From assembly GCF_009467805.1 (NCBI RefSeq), contig NZ_WIAY01000007.1:62001-126000 (forward strand): DNA of 64,000 nt, given 5' to 3'. The notes under the pieces are model-generated. The model worked only from the letters and a program-made list of their open reading frames with translations, was not told the DNA's origin and did no database searches. Shown in pieces: positions 1-8,164 of the stretch; position 1 is the first letter of the stretch; every line of letters begins with the position of its first letter. This DNA is from Stenotrophomonas nematodicola. Lineage in GTDB: Bacteria > Pseudomonadota > Gammaproteobacteria > Xanthomonadales > Xanthomonadaceae. The translations under genes were made by a program, and so were the position numbers.

Positions 1-673
1 CATCGGCGCGCAGGTAGTCGCGCAGGGCGCGCACGATCAGGCGCGACTCCTGGTAGATCAGGAACGGGGCCGGCTTGGTCAGCGCCGCTTCGGCGATGGC
101 CTTCCAGACCTGGAGCAGGTAATCCAGATCCCACTGCAGTTCTTCGGCATCGCGGCCGACGCCGGCGGTGCGGATGATCACGCCCATGTCGTCGGGGATG
201 TTCAGCTTGTCCAGCGCGTCCTTCAGGGCGGCGCGGTCTTCGCCTTCGATCCGGCGCGAGACGCCACCGGCGCTCGGCGAGTTGGGCATCAGCACCATGT
301 AGCGGCCGGCCAGGGAGATGAACGTGGTCAGGGCGGCGCCCTTGTTGCCACGCTCTTCCTTGTCCACCTGGACAACCACTTCCTGGCCTTCACGCAGCAG
401 TTCGCGGATGCCGGCCTTGTTGTGGTCCACGCCCGCCTGGAAGTAATCGCGGGAGATTTCCTTCAGCGGCAGGAAGCCGTGACGGTCCGCGCCGTACTCG
501 ACGAAGGCCGCTTCCAGCGACGGTTCAAGGCGCGTGATACGGCCCTTGTAGATGTTCGACTTCTTCTGTTCCTTGGACGGCTGTTCGATGTCGATGTCGT
601 ACAGCGTCTGGCCATCCACGATGGCTACCCGCAGCTCTTCGGCCTGCGTGGCATTGATCAGCATTCGCTTCAT
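1..673 (-). CDS. rne: Ribonuclease E, N-terminal part (cut by window edge)
   Basis: Endoribonuclease E, the scaffold of the RNA degradosome, acting on mRNA decay and rRNA/tRNA processing at the inner membrane. About 224 residues are visible. The protein starts [20 protein letters not shown], the typical RNase E/G opening, followed by the S1 RNA-binding domain ([17 protein letters not shown], then a [11 protein letters not shown] stretch) and the beginning of the RNase H-like region. The ATG at 673 is preceded by a GAGGAA ribosome site 7 nt upstream. The catalytic core and the C-terminal scaffold lie outside the window. It is transcribed divergently from rluC across a roughly 400-nt gap, the same arrangement as in E. 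coli. RNase G is unlikely because of the [10 protein letters not shown] start and the rluC neighbour. Confidence 0.96.
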   Translation of the reverse strand, partial: MKRMLINATQAEELRVAIVDGQTLYDIDIEQPSKEQKKSNIYKGRITRLEPSLEAAFVEYGADRHGFLPLKEISRDYFQAGVDHNKAGIRELLREGQEVVVQVDKEERGNKGAALTTFISLAGRYMVLMPNSPSAGGVSRRIEGEDRAALKDALDKLNIPDDMGVIIRTAGVGRDAEELQWDLDYLLQVWKAIAEAALTKPAPFLIYQESRLIVRALRDYLRAD

Positions 674-1076
674 ACTTGCGTTCCTCGCGCGCTGCTACCG
701 CGCGGAACGCCATGGGGTTTCGCTTCTGGTCACGCTTCGACGCCCATCGCGCATGCGCGGGGAGGGCGGCTTGGGTTTCCAGCGCTACGACACCACGGCA
801 GGCCGCGGGAGCGCTTCATTTGTTTTGGTTTGGGTGTTTCTGGGCCGGAGGCAGCTTTCAGCCAGGCTGGAGCGCCACAGGGACATGTTCAGCGCAGATG
901 CGTGTCAGGCATCCGGCGATGGCCGGGACCGCCGGTGAGCCGCTAACATGGCCGCCCCGGGGGCGGTGGCTGCGCACTGTGCCGGAATCGCGGGAAGTCG
1001 GGCTTCTGGCCCAGAGCAACTTCCAACGAAATCAATCCCTTATCTCGCCCGCCGAGTGTAACAGAATAAAAGGCCA
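674..1076. other. Divergent rne/rluC intergenic region (403 bp)
   Basis: No gene is supported here; the open frames crossing it have no ribosome site or recognisable product. The region must hold the promoters of rne and rluC. Its length suggests a long rne 5' leader, which in E. coli mediates autoregulation; here that is only inferred. GC-rich dyads are present (for example CCGCC at 952-956 with GGCGG at 962-966). The only AT-rich patch, at about 1040-1072, lies next to rluC. I could not assign convincing -35/-10 pairs. Confidence 0.5.
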
Positions 1077-2054
1077 ATGACCGTTACCGAGCCCACCCCC
1101 AAAGCCGCTGAAGCCATGACCAGCGTACGTATGATCTCTGTCCCGGCCGACCGCGCCGGGCAGCGCCTGGACAACTTCCTGCTCGGCCAGCTCAAGGGTG
1201 CACCGCGCAGCCTGATCTACAAGCTGGTGCGCAGCGGCCAGGTCCGGGTCAATGGCGGCCGCGCCAAGGCCGAGCGGAAGCTCGAGGCCGGCGACGAGGT
1301 GCGGGTGCCGCCCGTCCGTCTCACCGAGGAAGGAGACAAGGCGGGCCCGCCCGCTGCTTTCATGAAGCGCCTGGAAGACGCCATCGTCTATGAGGACGAG
1401 CGGCTGCTGGCGCTGAACAAGCCGTCGGGCGTGGCCAGCCACGGCGGCAGCGGGATCAGCTTCGGCGCGATCGAGACCCTGCGCGCCCTGCGCCCGGGCA
1501 GGACGCTGGAGCTGGTGCACCGGCTGGACCGGGACACGTCGGGGCTGCTGATCGTGGCCAAGAAGCGGTCGGCGCTGAGCGAACTGCAGGCGCTGCTGCG
1601 GGAGGACCACGGTGCGGGCATCCGCAAGCGCTACCTGACCCTGCTGGTGGGGCGCATGCCGGATGGCACGATGACGGTGGACGCGCCGCTGCACGTGGGG
1701 CTGCGCCAGGGCGGCGAGCGGCATGTGCAGGTCAATCCGATCGGCAAGGAATCCATCAGCCACTTCAAGGTGCTGGAGCGCAAGGGCGGCCATTCGTACT
1801 GTGAGGTGCGCATCGAAACCGGGCGCACCCACCAGATCCGCGTGCATGCCCAGCACCTGGGCCACCCGGTGGCCGGTGACGACAAGTACGGCGATCCGGA
1901 CGTCAACAAGCGGCTTCGTGAGCAGATCGGGCTGAAGCGCCTGTTCCTGCACGCCGCCTCGCTGGAATTTGCGCTGGACAACGGCAAGACCCCGTACCTG
2001 CTCAACGCCCCGCTGGCCGACGAGTTGACCGAGGTGCTGAACCGGTTGCGTTGA
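1077..2054 (+). CDS. rluC: 23S rRNA pseudouridine synthase RluC
   Basis: RluA-family pseudouridine synthase, expected to modify 23S rRNA at the positions equivalent to E. coli 955, 2504 and 2580. The 325-residue product has an N-terminal S4 RNA-binding domain (around residues 20-75, RLDNFLLGQLKGAPRSLIYK) and the catalytic motif HRLDRDTSGLLIVAKK, in which the Asp of RLDRDTSG is the nucleophile. The closing motif GRTHQIRVH is also present. The ATG at 1077 has an AAGG ribosome site close upstream. RluD is the main alternative; the divergent rne neighbour and the domain order favour RluC. Confidence 0.93.
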   Translation: MTVTEPTPKAAEAMTSVRMISVPADRAGQRLDNFLLGQLKGAPRSLIYKLVRSGQVRVNGGRAKAERKLEAGDEVRVPPVRLTEEGDKAGPPAAFMKRLEDAIVYEDERLLALNKPSGVASHGGSGISFGAIETLRALRPGRTLELVHRLDRDTSGLLIVAKKRSALSELQALLREDHGAGIRKRYLTLLVGRMPDGTMTVDAPLHVGLRQGGERHVQVNPIGKESISHFKVLERKGGHSYCEVRIETGRTHQIRVHAQHLGHPVAGDDKYGDPDVNKRLREQIGLKRLFLHAASLEFALDNGKTPYLLNAPLADELTEVLNRLR

Positions 2055-2106
2055 TGGGGCGTGGTTGCCGTCCCGGTCAGGGGCGGCCGGGTGCGCGCGG
2101 AATGCG

Positions 2107-2147
2107 GCAGCGCGTGGAGCCGGCCAGCGGCCGGCATGACGCGCTGC
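2107..2147. repeat. REP-type palindrome, likely bidirectional terminator
   Basis: A nested hairpin: outer arms GCAGCGCGT (2107-2115) and ACGCGCTGC (2139-2147), inner arms GCCGGCC (2119-2125) and GGCCGGC (2129-2135), with loop AGC. The inner core is shared with palindromes near 20.6, 42.3 and 43.7 kb. It lies between the converging ends of rluC and zupT. No U-tract follows it. Confidence 0.75.
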
Positions 2148-2156
2148 GGGACGGCA

Positions 2157-2966
2157 TTACCATTTGAAGAGAACCAGGCTGATGGCCAGGCTGCCCATGC
2201 CGGCCACCAGGCCATAGACCGTTTCGTGACCCTTCGCGTAGCGCTTGGCGGCCGGCAGCAGTTCGTCCAGCGCCAGGAACACCATCACCCCGGAGATCAG
2301 GCCGAATACCCAGCCGAAGGTGGCGTGGTTGAGGACGCCGGACAGGGCGAAATAGCCAATCGCGGCCCCCACCGGTTCGGCCAGGCCGGACAGCAGGCTG
2401 GCACCGAAGGCGTAGACCTTGTTCTGCGTGGCGAAGTACACCGGGACGGCGATCGCGATGCCTTCGGGGATGTTGTGGATGGCGATGGCGAAGGCCAGCG
2501 GCATGCCCACCGACGGGCTTTCCAGAGTGGCAAAAAAGGTGGCCAGGCCTTCAGGGAAGTTGTGCGCAGTGATCGCGATCGCGGTCAGCAGGCCGACCCG
2601 CTTGATATAGGCCTTGTTGTTGTCGCGGAACAGCGGGTCCTGCTTGTCCAGGCTTTCGTGCGGGTTCGGGATCAGATGGTCGATCAGCACGATCAGCAGC
2701 ACGCCGGCCAGGAAGGCCATCGTGCCGTAGGCGAAGCCGGTCCGCGCGTCGTAGGCCAGGGTGAAGGAATCGATGGCCTTGTTGAGGATCTCGGTCAGCG
2801 ACACGAACACCATCGCCCCGCCGGCGAAGGCCAGCCCGAATGCCAGCAGACGGGGATTGGGGCGTTGCGAGAACAGCACCATCAGGCTGCCGAGGCCGGT
2901 GGCCAGGCCGGCAGCCAGGGTCACCAGCAGGGCGATCCATACGTTGTCGCTCGAAATATCCAGCAT
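2157..2966 (-). CDS. zupT: ZIP-family zinc transporter ZupT
   Basis: ZIP-family divalent metal importer of the inner membrane, mainly for zinc, possibly with iron or manganese as in E. coli ZupT. The 269-residue length is typical, with about eight hydrophobic segments. The two metal-binding helices are clear: HNFPEGLATFFATL in TM4 and HNIPEGIAIAVPVYF in TM5, each carrying the HNxPEG signature. A histidine-containing loop (DHLIPNPHE) precedes them. The gene converges on rluC and is transcribed alone. I saw no clear Zur box upstream. Confidence 0.93.
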   Translation of the reverse strand: MLDISSDNVWIALLVTLAAGLATGLGSLMVLFSQRPNPRLLAFGLAFAGGAMVFVSLTEILNKAIDSFTLAYDARTGFAYGTMAFLAGVLLIVLIDHLIPNPHESLDKQDPLFRDNNKAYIKRVGLLTAIAITAHNFPEGLATFFATLESPSVGMPLAFAIAIHNIPEGIAIAVPVYFATQNKVYAFGASLLSGLAEPVGAAIGYFALSGVLNHATFGWVFGLISGVMVFLALDELLPAAKRYAKGHETVYGLVAGMGSLAISLVLFKW

Positions 2967-3110
2967 GCGCTACCGCATCCTTTACACGGGTAACAACGCG
3001 CCGTCGCCCCTGTAGTCGTCACGCCGGGGAAAGGGCGTGCGGGGCAGGCGGTGCGTGATCAGGGGGATGGAGCTGGCGTGCGCTGGCTTCCGGGGGCAGG
3101 AACGGGGCGG

Positions 3111-3527
3111 TCAACCGCCCTGACGCAGCCGCTCTTCGATCGCGAAGCACTGGTCGGGTTTGGGCTGCGGTGGGTTGAAGCTGATCGGCACCTGGATCGT
3201 GGTGGACACCGGCTGGCCGGCACGGGTGGCGGCCTTGAACTGCCAGGCCTGGACCGCCTTCTTCGCCTGCTCGTCGAGCTGGGTGTTGCCGCTGCCGGTG
3301 ACCAGCGCCACCTCGCCGGGGGCGCCGTCGGCACCAATCACCACCCTGAAGGTGCTGGTGCCGCCGATGCCCTGGCAGGCCAGTTCGATCGGGTACTCCG
3401 GCGGCGGGGTCTTCACTGCCGCGACCTCGGTGGGCGGCGCAACCGGTGCGGCCGGTTCGGCGGGCTTGTTGCAGCCGGCCAGGGCGGCCACGGCGACGCT
3501 GGACAACAGAATGGATGACAGTTTCAT
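3111..3527 (-). CDS. TonB C-terminal-domain lipoprotein
   Basis: Small exported lipoprotein of 138 residues. The signal peptide ends in the lipobox LAGC, with Cys19 as the acylated residue. An Ala/Pro-rich linker (residues 20-42) follows, then a single domain resembling the TonB C-terminal fold (GTSTFRVVIGADG, QAWQFKAATRAGQPV, then the IQVPISF strand). It has no transmembrane anchor of the TonB kind, so it is unlikely to be an energy transducer on its own; a role in the periplasm or outer membrane is inferred. It lies 4 nt downstream of phhB and is probably co-transcribed with it. Function unknown. Confidence 0.8.
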   Translation of the reverse strand: MKLSSILLSSVAVAALAGCNKPAEPAAPVAPPTEVAAVKTPPPEYPIELACQGIGGTSTFRVVIGADGAPGEVALVTGSGNTQLDEQAKKAVQAWQFKAATRAGQPVSTTIQVPISFNPPQPKPDQCFAIEERLRQGG

Positions 3528-3531
3528 GGGG

Positions 3532-3873
3532 TCACTCCGTGAGGGCCGAAGCCTTCGCTGCGCAGATGAAGTCGTTTTCGCTCAGTCCGCCCACATCATG
3601 GGTGGAGAAGCGCACCACGGCGCGGTCGTAATGCACGCCCAGGTCGGGGTGGTGGTCCTCGCGGTGGGCCACCCACGCCAGGGCATTCACGAACGCCATC
3701 GTGCCGTGGTAATTATCGAAGCGGAAGGTCCGGGTCAGGGCCTGGCCCTGTTCGGCCAGCTCCCAGCCGGGCACCTGGGCCAGCAGCTCGGCCACGCGGG
3801 CTGCGCCCAGCTTGTGGTCGCTGCCTTTGCGCGGCACGCAATGGGCCTGCGCCAGGGGAATCAGGTCGGCCAT
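3532..3873 (-). CDS. phhB: Pterin-4a-carbinolamine dehydratase
   Basis: Dehydrates 4a-hydroxytetrahydropterin and so recycles the cofactor of phenylalanine hydroxylase (PhhA). The 113-residue length is typical. The active-site histidines are seen in the stretch [19 protein letters not shown], the family signature. The start chosen is the ATG at 3873 ([12 protein letters not shown]). The frame stays open far upstream but runs antisense to nfuA, so a longer protein is rejected. phhA is not in this window. The TonB-domain lipoprotein gene follows 4 nt downstream. Confidence 0.92.
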   Translation of the reverse strand: MADLIPLAQAHCVPRKGSDHKLGAARVAELLAQVPGWELAEQGQALTRTFRFDNYHGTMAFVNALAWVAHREDHHPDLGVHYDRAVVRFSTHDVGGLSENDFICAAKASALTE

Positions 3874-3951
3874 GCAATCCTCCACATCTAGATGTCTGAA
3901 CAATGCGCCGTTCAGTGTATAAACCGAATGAGCGCGTAACGAGCGATTGGC

Positions 3952-3957
3952 TAGAAT
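3952..3957 (+). promoter_or_regulatory. -10 element for nfuA, probably leaderless transcript
   Basis: TAGAAT ends 6 nt before the nfuA ATG at 3964, so transcription would start at or next to the A of the start codon. There is no ribosome site between them. No good -35 is visible (TGAGCG at 17-bp spacing). Confidence 0.5.
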
Positions 3958-3963
3958 AGCCTG

Positions 3964-4563
3964 ATGATCCAGATATCCGACACTGCCCAGTCCTACTTCC
4001 GCAAGCTGATCGAGCGTGAGGCCGTGCCCGGCATGGGCGTCCGCCTGAGCGCGGTCGATGCCGGCACGCCGCGCGCCGACGCGCGGCTGGAATTCGCCGA
4101 ACCCACCCAACTGCTCGGTGACGAGTGGGCGGTGGACTGCGACGGGTTCACCCTGTACGTCGATGCCGCCAGTGTGGCCTGGCTCGACGGCGCCGACATC
4201 GACATCGTCGCCAACGCCGCCGGCAGCCAGCAGCTGACCATCAAGGCGCCCAAGATCAAGGGCGAGGCGCCCACCGATGCCGCCTCGCTGGTCGAGCGCG
4301 TGCGCTGGGTGGTGGAGAACGAAGTCAACCCGCAGCTGGCCTCGCACGGCGGCAAGGTGGCCGTGCAGGAAGTCTCCTCCGATGGCGTGGTGCTGCTGCG
4401 CTTCGGTGGCGGCTGCCAGGGCTGCGGGATGGCCGATGTCACGCTCAAGCAGGGGATCGAGAAGACCCTGATGGGACGTGTGCCCGGCATTACCGCGGTG
4501 CGCGACGCGACCGACCACGAGAGTGGCGACGCGCCGTACATTCCACGCGGCACGGCCGCCTGA
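3964..4563 (+). CDS. nfuA: Fe-S biogenesis protein NfuA
   Basis: Fe-S cluster carrier that receives a [4Fe-4S] cluster and passes it to apo-targets, important under oxidative stress or iron limitation. The 199-residue protein has the E. coli NfuA layout: an N-terminal degenerate A-type (IscA-like) domain, residues 1-100, lacking the A-type cysteines, and a C-terminal Nfu domain with [11 protein letters not shown] supplying Cys151 and Cys154. Transcription may be leaderless (see the -10 at 3952). The repetitive membrane protein gene follows after 9 nt. Confidence 0.95.
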   Translation: MIQISDTAQSYFRKLIEREAVPGMGVRLSAVDAGTPRADARLEFAEPTQLLGDEWAVDCDGFTLYVDAASVAWLDGADIDIVANAAGSQQLTIKAPKIKGEAPTDAASLVERVRWVVENEVNPQLASHGGKVAVQEVSSDGVVLLRFGGGCQGCGMADVTLKQGIEKTLMGRVPGITAVRDATDHESGDAPYIPRGTAA

Positions 4564-4572
4564 CCGCACTGC

Positions 4573-6345
4573 GTGCCCTTGCGCCGAGCCGACGAGATTC
4601 TCGACTGGTTGCTGGCACGCCAGCCGGATGAACGCATCCTGGAGAAAACCACGGGCCTGCCGTATGGCTGGGGCCTGTGGCTGCGTGCGCTGACGCCGCT
4701 GCCGCGCCCGCCACGGGCCACGGGCGTCGTGACGGAGATGCTGCAGCGGCCCGCGCCTGTGCCGACCGGTCGCCTGCCCGCGCTGGGCTTTGTGCAGGCG
4801 GTGCGCCGCCTGTTCTGGCAGACCTGGGAGCCGGCCCCCCGCGACCAGCGCTGGATGCGCTGGACCTCGGCGCTGATCAGTGCGCTGCTGCACGTTCTGT
4901 TTGCGGTACTGCTGCTGTGGGTGGCACTGGTGCGCACCCCGGTCGATCCGGAGGAGGGTGGCGAAGGCAACCGTATCCAGGTCGCCTTCGTCGGCAAGGG
5001 CACGCCGGCCGAGGATGGCGGTGGCGCGTCCAGTGCCGAAGCCGTGGCGGCCAATGCGCCGGCCACGCAGATCGATGCCACCGCAGCGGGGGCGTCGGCG
5101 CAGGCCGCCACGCTGTCGCCGTCCCCGGCGGCCGAGCCGACCGACGCCAGTGCATCAGCCGCCGCGCCGCCACCGGCGGCCGCCGAGCCGGCGCCCCCGG
5201 CCGAGGCGACGCCGGCCAACGAACAACCCCTGCAGGCCACCGTCGTGCAGGAGGCCACTACCGATTTTGTGGTGCCGCCGCCGAGCGTGCCGCGCACCGA
5301 AGTCCGCGTGGTGCCGCGCGAACCGCAGGACGTAACCGTACGCGAACGCACCGTGGCGGTGGTGGAAACGCCGGTGGCGCGTTCGGCCGTCCCGTTGCCG
5401 GCGCTTGCCACGCCGCCGCGTGACCGCACTCCGGAGGTCAGTGTGCGCGAGCGCGAGGTGACGCTGATGAGCGAGCGCCCGGTGCCGATGCAGATGCCGC
5501 AGTCGCGGGTGGAGGCCACGGTGCCGCAACGCGAACTGCAGGTGCGCGAGCGCGAGGTGCAGCCGGCGCCCACCGCCCCGGTGGCGATGGCCCCGGTGCC
5601 TCAGCGCGAGGTCAACGTGCGGGGCGCTGCAGCGGAAATCGAGGTGCGGGAGCGCAGCATTCCCAATGCCGCCCCCCGGCCGGCGCCAAGCGCGCCGACC
5701 GTGGCTGCCGCCGGCACCAGCACCAGTGCCGCGACCACGTCGTCCCCGTCGACCACGTCCGCGCCGGTCCGCGATGGCCCGGCCGCGTCGGCCCCGGCCA
5801 GTTCGCGCGCGGGTACGCAGCTGGCGCCGCAGCCCGGCAGCTGGGCCACGCCGCAGCGGGGCGATGACTGGGGTGCAGACGCCCAGGCGCGCGATGGCGC
5901 GCGGCGTGGCGCCCAGCAGGCCAACCAGGCCGGTACCGGCCTGTTCAATGCCGATGGCAGCGTGCGCGTGCCCGGCGACGACGGCAAGGGCGACCATGAG
6001 CGGGGGGCGCCCGGCGGTGACAAAGATGGCTGGAGCCGCGAGCGCATCGCGCAGTCGGGCACCTGGCTGAAGCGTCCGCCGTACGATTACACCCCGACCT
6101 CGTTCGACAAGTACTGGGCGCCCAACGAGTCACTGCTCGCCGAGTGGGTTCGCAAGGGCATCAAGGCGGTGGAGATTCCGATTCCCGGTACCAGCACCAA
6201 GATCTCCTGCGTGGTGTCGATGCTGCAGTTCGGTGGCGGCTGTGGCCTGACCAATCCGAACATGAACGACCAGCCGGCGGTGGCGCGACCGCCGCCGGAC
6301 ATCCCGTTCAAGAAGGAACTGCAGGAAGACAACGGCAGCCGTTGA
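4573..6345 (+). CDS. Repetitive single-pass membrane protein with TonB-like anchor
   Basis: A 590-residue protein of unknown function starting at GTG 4573. A cytoplasmic segment of about 98 residues contains a W/L-rich stretch ([22 protein letters not shown]). One transmembrane helix follows at about residues 99-121 ([16 protein letters not shown]), carrying Ser-x3-His as in TonB anchors. The periplasmic part is very Ala/Pro-rich, with five or more degenerate copies of a VREREV/VPQRE motif between roughly residues 235 and 365. A Ser/Thr/Ala-rich linker leads to a C-terminal domain of about 95 residues with two Cys (ISCVV, GGGCGL). No TonB C-terminal domain is recognisable. It is probably co-transcribed with nfuA (9-nt gap). 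Xanthomonads carry similar proteins labelled transmembrane repetitive protein. Confidence 0.8.
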   Translation: MPLRRADEILDWLLARQPDERILEKTTGLPYGWGLWLRALTPLPRPPRATGVVTEMLQRPAPVPTGRLPALGFVQAVRRLFWQTWEPAPRDQRWMRWTSALISALLHVLFAVLLLWVALVRTPVDPEEGGEGNRIQVAFVGKGTPAEDGGGASSAEAVAANAPATQIDATAAGASAQAATLSPSPAAEPTDASASAAAPPPAAAEPAPPAEATPANEQPLQATVVQEATTDFVVPPPSVPRTEVRVVPREPQDVTVRERTVAVVETPVARSAVPLPALATPPRDRTPEVSVREREVTLMSERPVPMQMPQSRVEATVPQRELQVREREVQPAPTAPVAMAPVPQREVNVRGAAAEIEVRERSIPNAAPRPAPSAPTVAAAGTSTSAATTSSPSTTSAPVRDGPAASAPASSRAGTQLAPQPGSWATPQRGDDWGADAQARDGARRGAQQANQAGTGLFNADGSVRVPGDDGKGDHERGAPGGDKDGWSRERIAQSGTWLKRPPYDYTPTSFDKYWAPNESLLAEWVRKGIKAVEIPIPGTSTKISCVVSMLQFGGGCGLTNPNMNDQPAVARPPPDIPFKKELQEDNGSR

Positions 6346-6370
6346 GGCCAACGGCCCCAACGGAGTTGTC

Positions 6371-6799
6371 TTACGGCTCCACCACGGCATCCTGCAGCGC
6401 CACGAAGGCCCAGAACGGCACGTTCTGCCCGCTCCAGTGCGCGCTTGCCTCGTCCAGAATGTCCAGCAGCGTGTCGAAGTCGGCCGACGCGCCAGCGCGC
6501 AGGTCGTCGGCATCGTTGAAGAACAGCGCATACCCGTTGGCCGGCAGCCACTGCAGATCACGCAGGCTGTCGGCGAGCGCATCCCAGTTGCCGCCGAAGC
6601 CGGATGGGAAGTCCAGCTGCGCGGCCAGCCGCATCAGCAGCGTGCGCTTGTCGCTGCAGCCGGCCAGGTCGATCCGGCAGATGCGCAGGCCGGCATCGCG
6701 CATCGCGGCCGAGAGGGGGGCGACGTCTTCGTTGCCGATGGCGTAGACGCCGGCATTGTTGATGTCGTGCAGGCCCAGCTCGAATCCATCATGTGTCAT
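6371..6799 (-). CDS. Barstar-family RNase inhibitor
   Basis: Barstar-like protein, 142 residues, presumed to bind and block the RNase encoded just upstream. The fold signature is readable: a beta strand with IDLAGCSDKRTLLMRLA, then FPSGFGGNWDALADSLRDL, corresponding to the barstar helix carrying the acidic residues that plug the barnase active site. The C-terminal part (SAHWSGQNVPFWAFVAL) also fits the family. The ATG overlaps the RNase stop codon by 4 nt (ATGA), so the two are translationally coupled. The product lacks a signal peptide and should be cytoplasmic. Confidence 0.9.
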   Translation of the reverse strand: MTHDGFELGLHDINNAGVYAIGNEDVAPLSAAMRDAGLRICRIDLAGCSDKRTLLMRLAAQLDFPSGFGGNWDALADSLRDLQWLPANGYALFFNDADDLRAGASADFDTLLDILDEASAHWSGQNVPFWAFVALQDAVVEP

Positions 6800-7251
6800 T
6801 GCCAGCTCCCGGCCGGTGGTACGTCGAAACTGCGGAAGGTTTCATAGTGGTCGTCGGTATAGAACCACGCGGTCGGCGGGTTGCCGCCGGTAACGATGCG
6901 GCGCGCGCCCCGGTTGCCGGCACCCGGGGTGTCGACGGTGTATTCGCGGTAATACCCGCGCGGGCGCTGCGGCAGGCGCTGTTCGCGGTTGCCGAACACA
7001 CTGCCGTCCTGGCGGTGCGGGTAGGGGCCACCCTGCTGGATCAGGGCGAGCGTGCGTCGCGCCTCGGGTGGCAGGAACGGCGGCAACGCATCGCGGGGTC
7101 GCGTCGATGCGGCGGCCGGTACCGGCGCGGCCTCCGGCTGGGTCAGCGACGGGGCGAACTGCGGCGGTGGCGGACGCTGGGCCAGCTTGATGGCGGCCAG
7201 TCCGCCGATCAGCAGCACAATGGCGAGCAGGAGCAGCAAGGGCTTGCGCAT
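6796..7251 (-). CDS. Membrane-anchored or exported barnase-type ribonuclease
   Basis: Guanyl-specific ribonuclease of the barnase/RNase N1-T1 family, 151 residues. An N-terminal hydrophobic segment (residues 4-21) would act as signal peptide or anchor, followed by a Pro/Ala-rich linker to about residue 60. The catalytic domain shows FGNREQRLP, then YYREYTVDTPG with Glu103 as likely general base, GARRIVTGG with Arg117/Arg118, and YTDDHYETFR with His135 as general acid. It is shorter than barnase-domain polymorphic toxins and has no delivery domain. The coupled barstar gene lies downstream with a 4-nt overlap. Confidence 0.88.
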   Translation of the reverse strand: MRKPLLLLLAIVLLIGGLAAIKLAQRPPPPQFAPSLTQPEAAPVPAAASTRPRDALPPFLPPEARRTLALIQQGGPYPHRQDGSVFGNREQRLPQRPRGYYREYTVDTPGAGNRGARRIVTGGNPPTAWFYTDDHYETFRSFDVPPAGSWQ

Positions 7252-7403
7252 GAGGGGCGGAAGGCAGGAAAGGTGACGCGTACTCTACCGCCATCGGCCT
7301 GCATCTCCGATGACGCTGCGCACTGCCTGCGGGATGCGCCGTCACCGCTGCATAACAATCACGCGGCACACCGCGCGCGACGAAGAATCCTTTACATGCC
7401 CCT

Positions 7404-7412
7404 TGGTATGCT
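7404..7412 (+). promoter_or_regulatory. Extended -10 candidate for sodA
   Basis: TGGTATGCT gives a TGn extension followed by TATGCT, about 72 nt upstream of the sodA start. No clear -35 is seen. The leader also contains a small hairpin (CCCGG, loop TCTTCG, CCGGG) just before the ribosome site. Confidence 0.35.
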
Positions 7413-7484
7413 CGGAGACCATCCCCATCATCGACACCGCAACGCCCGGTCTTCGCCGGGTGAGTGAGCTACCAGGAGAACCAC

Positions 7485-8096
7485 ATGGCCTACACCCTGC
7501 CCAAGCTGTCCTACGCCTACGACGCGCTCGAGCCGCATATCGACGCGGCCACGATGGAGATCCACCACACCAAGCACCACCAGACCTATATCAACAACGT
7601 CAATGCGGCGCTGGAAGGCACCGAGTTCGCCGACCTGCCGGTCGAAGAGCTGGTGAAGAAGACCAAGTCGCTGCCGGAAAACCTGCAGGGCCCGGTGCGA
7701 AACAACGGCGGCGGCCACGCCAACCACTCGCTGTTCTGGACCGTGATGTCGCCGAACGGCGGCGGTGCGCCGGTCGGTGACGTCGCCAAGGCGATCGAGT
7801 CCCAGCTGGGCGGTTTCGACAAGTTCAAGGATGCTTTCACCAAGGCTGCGCTGACCCGTTTCGGCAGCGGCTGGGCGTGGCTGAGCGTGACCCCGGACAA
7901 GAAGGTCGTGGTTGAAAGCAGCGCCAACCAGGACAGCCCGCTGATGGACGGCAACACGCCGATCCTGGCGCTGGATGTGTGGGAGCACGCGTACTACCTG
8001 AAGTATCAGAACCGTCGCCCGGAATACATCGGCGCGTTCTTCAACGTCGTCGACTGGAACGAAGTCGAGCGTCGTTACCAGGATGCCATCGCCTGA
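7485..8096 (+). CDS. sodA: Superoxide dismutase, Mn type
   Basis: Converts superoxide to oxygen and hydrogen peroxide in the cytoplasm. 203 residues, the usual Fe/Mn-SOD length. Metal ligands are visible: His27 in MEIHHTKHH, a His in [11 protein letters not shown], and Asp and His in [11 protein letters not shown]. The [11 protein letters not shown] form (Gly-Gly before His-x-Asn) and the GSGWAWL stretch are typical of the Mn or cambialistic type; iron enzymes usually read AAQxWNHTF. The start at 7485 (MAYTLPKL) has CAGGAG 7-8 nt upstream, so the longer frame from 7464 is not used. A terminator hairpin follows the stop. Confidence 0.95.
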   Translation: MAYTLPKLSYAYDALEPHIDAATMEIHHTKHHQTYINNVNAALEGTEFADLPVEELVKKTKSLPENLQGPVRNNGGGHANHSLFWTVMSPNGGGAPVGDVAKAIESQLGGFDKFKDAFTKAALTRFGSGWAWLSVTPDKKVVVESSANQDSPLMDGNTPILALDVWEHAYYLKYQNRRPEYIGAFFNVVDWNEVERRYQDAIA

Positions 8097-8117
8097 TCAC
8101 AGGGCATTGGATGACGC

Positions 8118-8145
8118 AACGGCCAGGCAGCAATGCCTGGCCGTT
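8118..8145. terminator. Hairpin between converging sodA and EEP-family gene
   Basis: Perfect 12-bp stem AACGGCCAGGCA (8118-8129) and TGCCTGGCCGTT (8134-8145) with a GCAA tetraloop, followed by a weak T-run. It can serve both converging genes. Confidence 0.75.
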
Positions 8146-8164
8146 GTCGTTTCAGCGGGAGGCG

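Noticed and set aside
676..1080. Open frames in the rne/rluC gap
   Set aside because: No ribosome site, no recognisable product, composition like shadow frames; more likely leader and promoter DNA.
2967..3110. Zur box upstream of zupT
   Set aside because: Only a loose match (GTTACCCGTGTAAAG) with no convincing dyad.
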